Shown here piece by piece: positions 5,032 through 6,919 of a DNA stretch of 6,919 nt. The notes beneath the pieces were generated by a model that worked only from the letters and a program-made list of their open reading frames with translations, was not told where the DNA came from and searched no databases. The first letter of the stretch is position 1. Each line of letters starts with the position of its first letter. The DNA comes from an uncultured Solirubrobacteraceae bacterium (lineage in GTDB: Bacteria > Actinomycetota > Thermoleophilia > Solirubrobacterales > Solirubrobacteraceae). Location of the stretch: the NCBI GenBank assembly GCA_955652345.1, contig CATPBV010000055.1, forward strand, positions 1 to 6,919, given 5' to 3'. A program made the translations under genes and the position numbers.

Positions 5032-5041
5032 CGTCCCGCAC

Positions 5042-6919
5042 CTACACCAGCTCGCGCTCGACCTGCCTTGTTGCGTACGTCTCGAGCACGTCCCCCTCCT
5101 TGACGTCCGCGAAGTCCCGGAGGACGATCCCGCAGTCGTAGCCAGCCGCAACCTCACGCACATCCTCGTTGAAGCGCCGGAGGCTCGCGATCTCGCCGGT
5201 GTAGATAACGGTGCCGTCGCGGATCAGACGCACCTTCGCGCCGCGCGTCACCTTCCCCTCCGTCACGTGCGAGCCGGCGATCGTCCCAACGCGCGAGGCC
5301 CGGAACAGCTGGCGCACCTCGACCGTGCCAAGGATGTCCTCGACCTCTTCCGGTGCGAGCATTCCCTGCATTGCGTCGCGCAGCTCCTCGATCGCACGGT
5401 AGATGACCGAGTAGTGGCGGATCTCCACGCCCTCACGGTCGGCGACCGAGCGGGCGTCGCCCACCTCACGCACCCCGAATGCAAGGATCACCGCGTCGGA
5501 AGCCGCGGCGAGCATCACGTCGGACTCGGTCACGGCCCCGACGGCGCGCCGGATCACGTTGACCGAGACCTCGTCCTGCGGGAGCTTGGCGATCTCGTCC
5601 TCGATCGCCTCGAGCGACCCGGCGACGTCGGCCTTGAGCACCAGGTTCAGCTCGTTCGTGCCGCTCTTGAAGATGTCCTCGAGTGAGACCCGCTTGGCGG
5701 GGCGACGCGCCAGCGACTCGGCCTTCAGCCGCGCCGCGCGCTCGCCGGCCAGCTGCCTGGCCCGGCGGTCGTGCTCGACCACGTGGACGTACTCGCCGGC
5801 TTCGGGAACGCCGGCGAAGCCGAGCAGCTCGACGGGCTCACCTGGGAACGCCTGGGTTACGCGGTTGCCGTGGAAGTCGTGCATCGCTCGGACACGCCCC
5901 CAGTGCGCGCCGGCGACCAGCGCATCCCCGACCTCGAGGGTGCCGCGGTCGATCAGGACCGTCACCACCGGTCCTCGCCCGGGATCGAGCTTGGACTCGA
6001 TCACCGTCCCGGACGCGGGAGCGTCCGGATTGGCGCGAAGCTCCTCTACCTCGGCCATGACCAGGATCGTCTCGAGCAGGTTGTCGAGCCCTTCCCTGGT
6101 CTTCGCGGAGACCTCGACGAACTCCGTGTCCCCGCCCCACTCGACGGGCTGTAGCCCCAGCTGCGCCATCTCCGCGCGCACCCGGTCGGGCTGCGCGCCC
6201 TCCTTGTCGATCTTGTTGATCGCGACGAGCATCGGCACGCCCGCATCCTTGGCGTGATCGACAGCCTCGTTGGTCTGCGGCTTGACCCCGTCGTCGGCGG
6301 CAACCACGATCACCGCAATGTCGGTCACCTTGGCCCCGCGGGCGCGCATCGCAGTGAACGCCTCATGGCCGGGCGTGTCGAGGAACGTCACGCTCCTGCC
6401 GTCGTGATGCACCTGGTAGGCGCCGATGTGCTGGGTAATGCCACCGGCTTCCCCAGCGGCCACCTCGGTCTCGCGGATCGCGTCCAGGAGCGACGTCTTG
6501 CCGTGGTCGACGTGGCCCATGATCGTGACGACCGGCGGGCGCTCGACCAGATCCTCCGCGGCGTCATCAAACTCGGGCGCTTCGCTTGTCTCCTCATCCG
6601 AATGGACCACCTCGACCTTCCTGCCGAGCTCTTCGGCGAGCACCATGATCGAGTCGTCCGACAGCGTCTGAGTCAGCGTCTTCATCTCACCGAGCGCCAT
6701 CAGCTTCTTCATCACCTCGGGCACGGGAACGTCCAGGTACTCCGCGACGTCCTTGACGGTCGAGCCCGAGTTGACCCGGATCGAGTCGGGCTCCACGACG
6801 GCGGTGCGCGAGGGCCGGGACTCGGCTTCCTCGTCGTACACGCCACGGCGACTCCGGCCGCGGCGCTGGCGCCGGGGCGGCTGGTTTGACTGGCCGGGCC
6901 CTCCGGTCGGGGAGCGGCG
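5042..6919 (-). CDS. infB: Translation initiation factor IF-2, 5' end outside window
   Basis: GTPase that delivers fMet-tRNA to the 30S initiation complex and promotes 50S joining. The C-terminal 625 residues are visible and the frame stays open to the window edge. Numbering the visible part, residues 1-26 are the end of an Arg/Pro/Gly-rich linker. Residues about 45-105 are the IF2 N-terminal domain (IRVNSGSTVKDVAEYL, KKLMALGEM, LTQTLSDD). The G domain has GHVDHGKT (135-142), DTPGHE (181-186), NKID (235-238) and SAK (271-273). Domains II, III (SLEAIEDEIAKLP, VGAVTESDV) and the fMet-tRNA-binding C-terminal domain (VRQLFRASRVGTIAGSHVTEGKV, FNEDVREVAAGYDCGI) follow. The unseen part is probably the rest of the basic N-terminal extension of high-GC Actinomycetota. 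A GTG inside the frame at 6841 is an internal codon, not the true start. It heads the tightly packed DUF503-rbfA-nrnA-truB block, and nusA is the expected neighbour outside the window. Confidence 0.98.
   Translation of the reverse strand, partial: RRSPTGGPGQSNQPPRRQRRGRSRRGVYDEEAESRPSRTAVVEPDSIRVNSGSTVKDVAEYLDVPVPEVMKKLMALGEMKTLTQTLSDDSIMVLAEELGRKVEVVHSDEETSEAPEFDDAAEDLVERPPVVTIMGHVDHGKTSLLDAIRETEVAAGEAGGITQHIGAYQVHHDGRSVTFLDTPGHEAFTAMRARGAKVTDIAVIVVAADDGVKPQTNEAVDHAKDAGVPMLVAINKIDKEGAQPDRVRAEMAQLGLQPVEWGGDTEFVEVSAKTREGLDNLLETILVMAEVEELRANPDAPASGTVIESKLDPGRGPVVTVLIDRGTLEVGDALVAGAHWGRVRAMHDFHGNRVTQAFPGEPVELLGFAGVPEAGEYVHVVEHDRRARQLAGERAARLKAESLARRPAKRVSLEDIFKSGTNELNLVLKADVAGSLEAIEDEIAKLPQDEVSVNVIRRAVGAVTESDVMLAAASDAVILAFGVREVGDARSVADREGVEIRHYSVIYRAIEELRDAMQGMLAPEEVEDILGTVEVRQLFRASRVGTIAGSHVTEGKVTRGAKVRLIRDGTVIYTGEIASLRRFNEDVREVAAGYDCGIVLRDFADVKEGDVLETYATRQVERELV

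Noticed and set aside
6254..6889. Plus-strand open frame of about 211 codons opposite infB
   Set aside because: It mirrors the IF-2 G domain and N-terminal domain codons, rich in His, Arg and Asp, with no motif of its own.
1..6919. CRISPR array, IS element, tRNA, rRNA or integration site
   Set aside because: No spaced repeats, transposase or integrase frames, or tRNA-like cloverleaf were seen. Nearly all sequence is accounted for by housekeeping genes.

Overview
This high-GC window carries a translation-apparatus locus typical of Actinomycetota. The gene order, the very GC-rich third codon positions, the GTG starts, and the compact RibF and TruB forms suggest the class Thermoleophilia (Solirubrobacterales-like). 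That placement is inferred from recalled family resemblance, not from a search. Every gene lies on the minus strand except one small membrane-protein gene.

Read in the direction of transcription (from 6919 down to 1), the main block is infB (translation initiation factor IF-2, 5' end outside the window), a DUF503/YlxP-like gene, rbfA (30S maturation factor), an nrnA-like DHH/DHHA1 phosphoesterase and truB (tRNA psi55 synthase). It is tightly packed: a 10-nt gap after infB, an 8-nt overlap rbfA/nrnA and a 4-nt GTGA overlap nrnA/truB. Only the DUF503-rbfA junction has a spacer (90 nt), which holds a near-perfect 20-bp palindrome and a GC-rich hairpin. This is the conserved bacterial infB operon.

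A conserved-looking protein of unknown function (135 aa, strong Shine-Dalgarno) follows, then ribF (riboflavin kinase/FAD synthetase). The usual ribF-rpsO neighbourhood is then interrupted by a plus-strand 62-aa single-pass membrane protein gene. This gene converges on ribF and diverges from rpsO. After rpsO (ribosomal protein S15) comes an AhpE-like peroxiredoxin that runs off the left edge, 11 nt downstream of rpsO and with its own strong ribosome binding site.

The locus thus combines 30S assembly and initiation (IF-2, RbfA, S15), tRNA modification (TruB), nanoRNA or pAp turnover (NrnA), flavin cofactor supply (RibF) and thiol peroxide defence. The clearest regulatory observation is that rpsO and ribF both lack a Shine-Dalgarno sequence and both carry the hexamer TAGCCT 9-10 nt before their ATG, which suggests near-leaderless transcripts. 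I found no mobile element, CRISPR array, tRNA or rRNA, and no strong evidence of a wholly new system. No gene-free stretch exceeds 130 bases.
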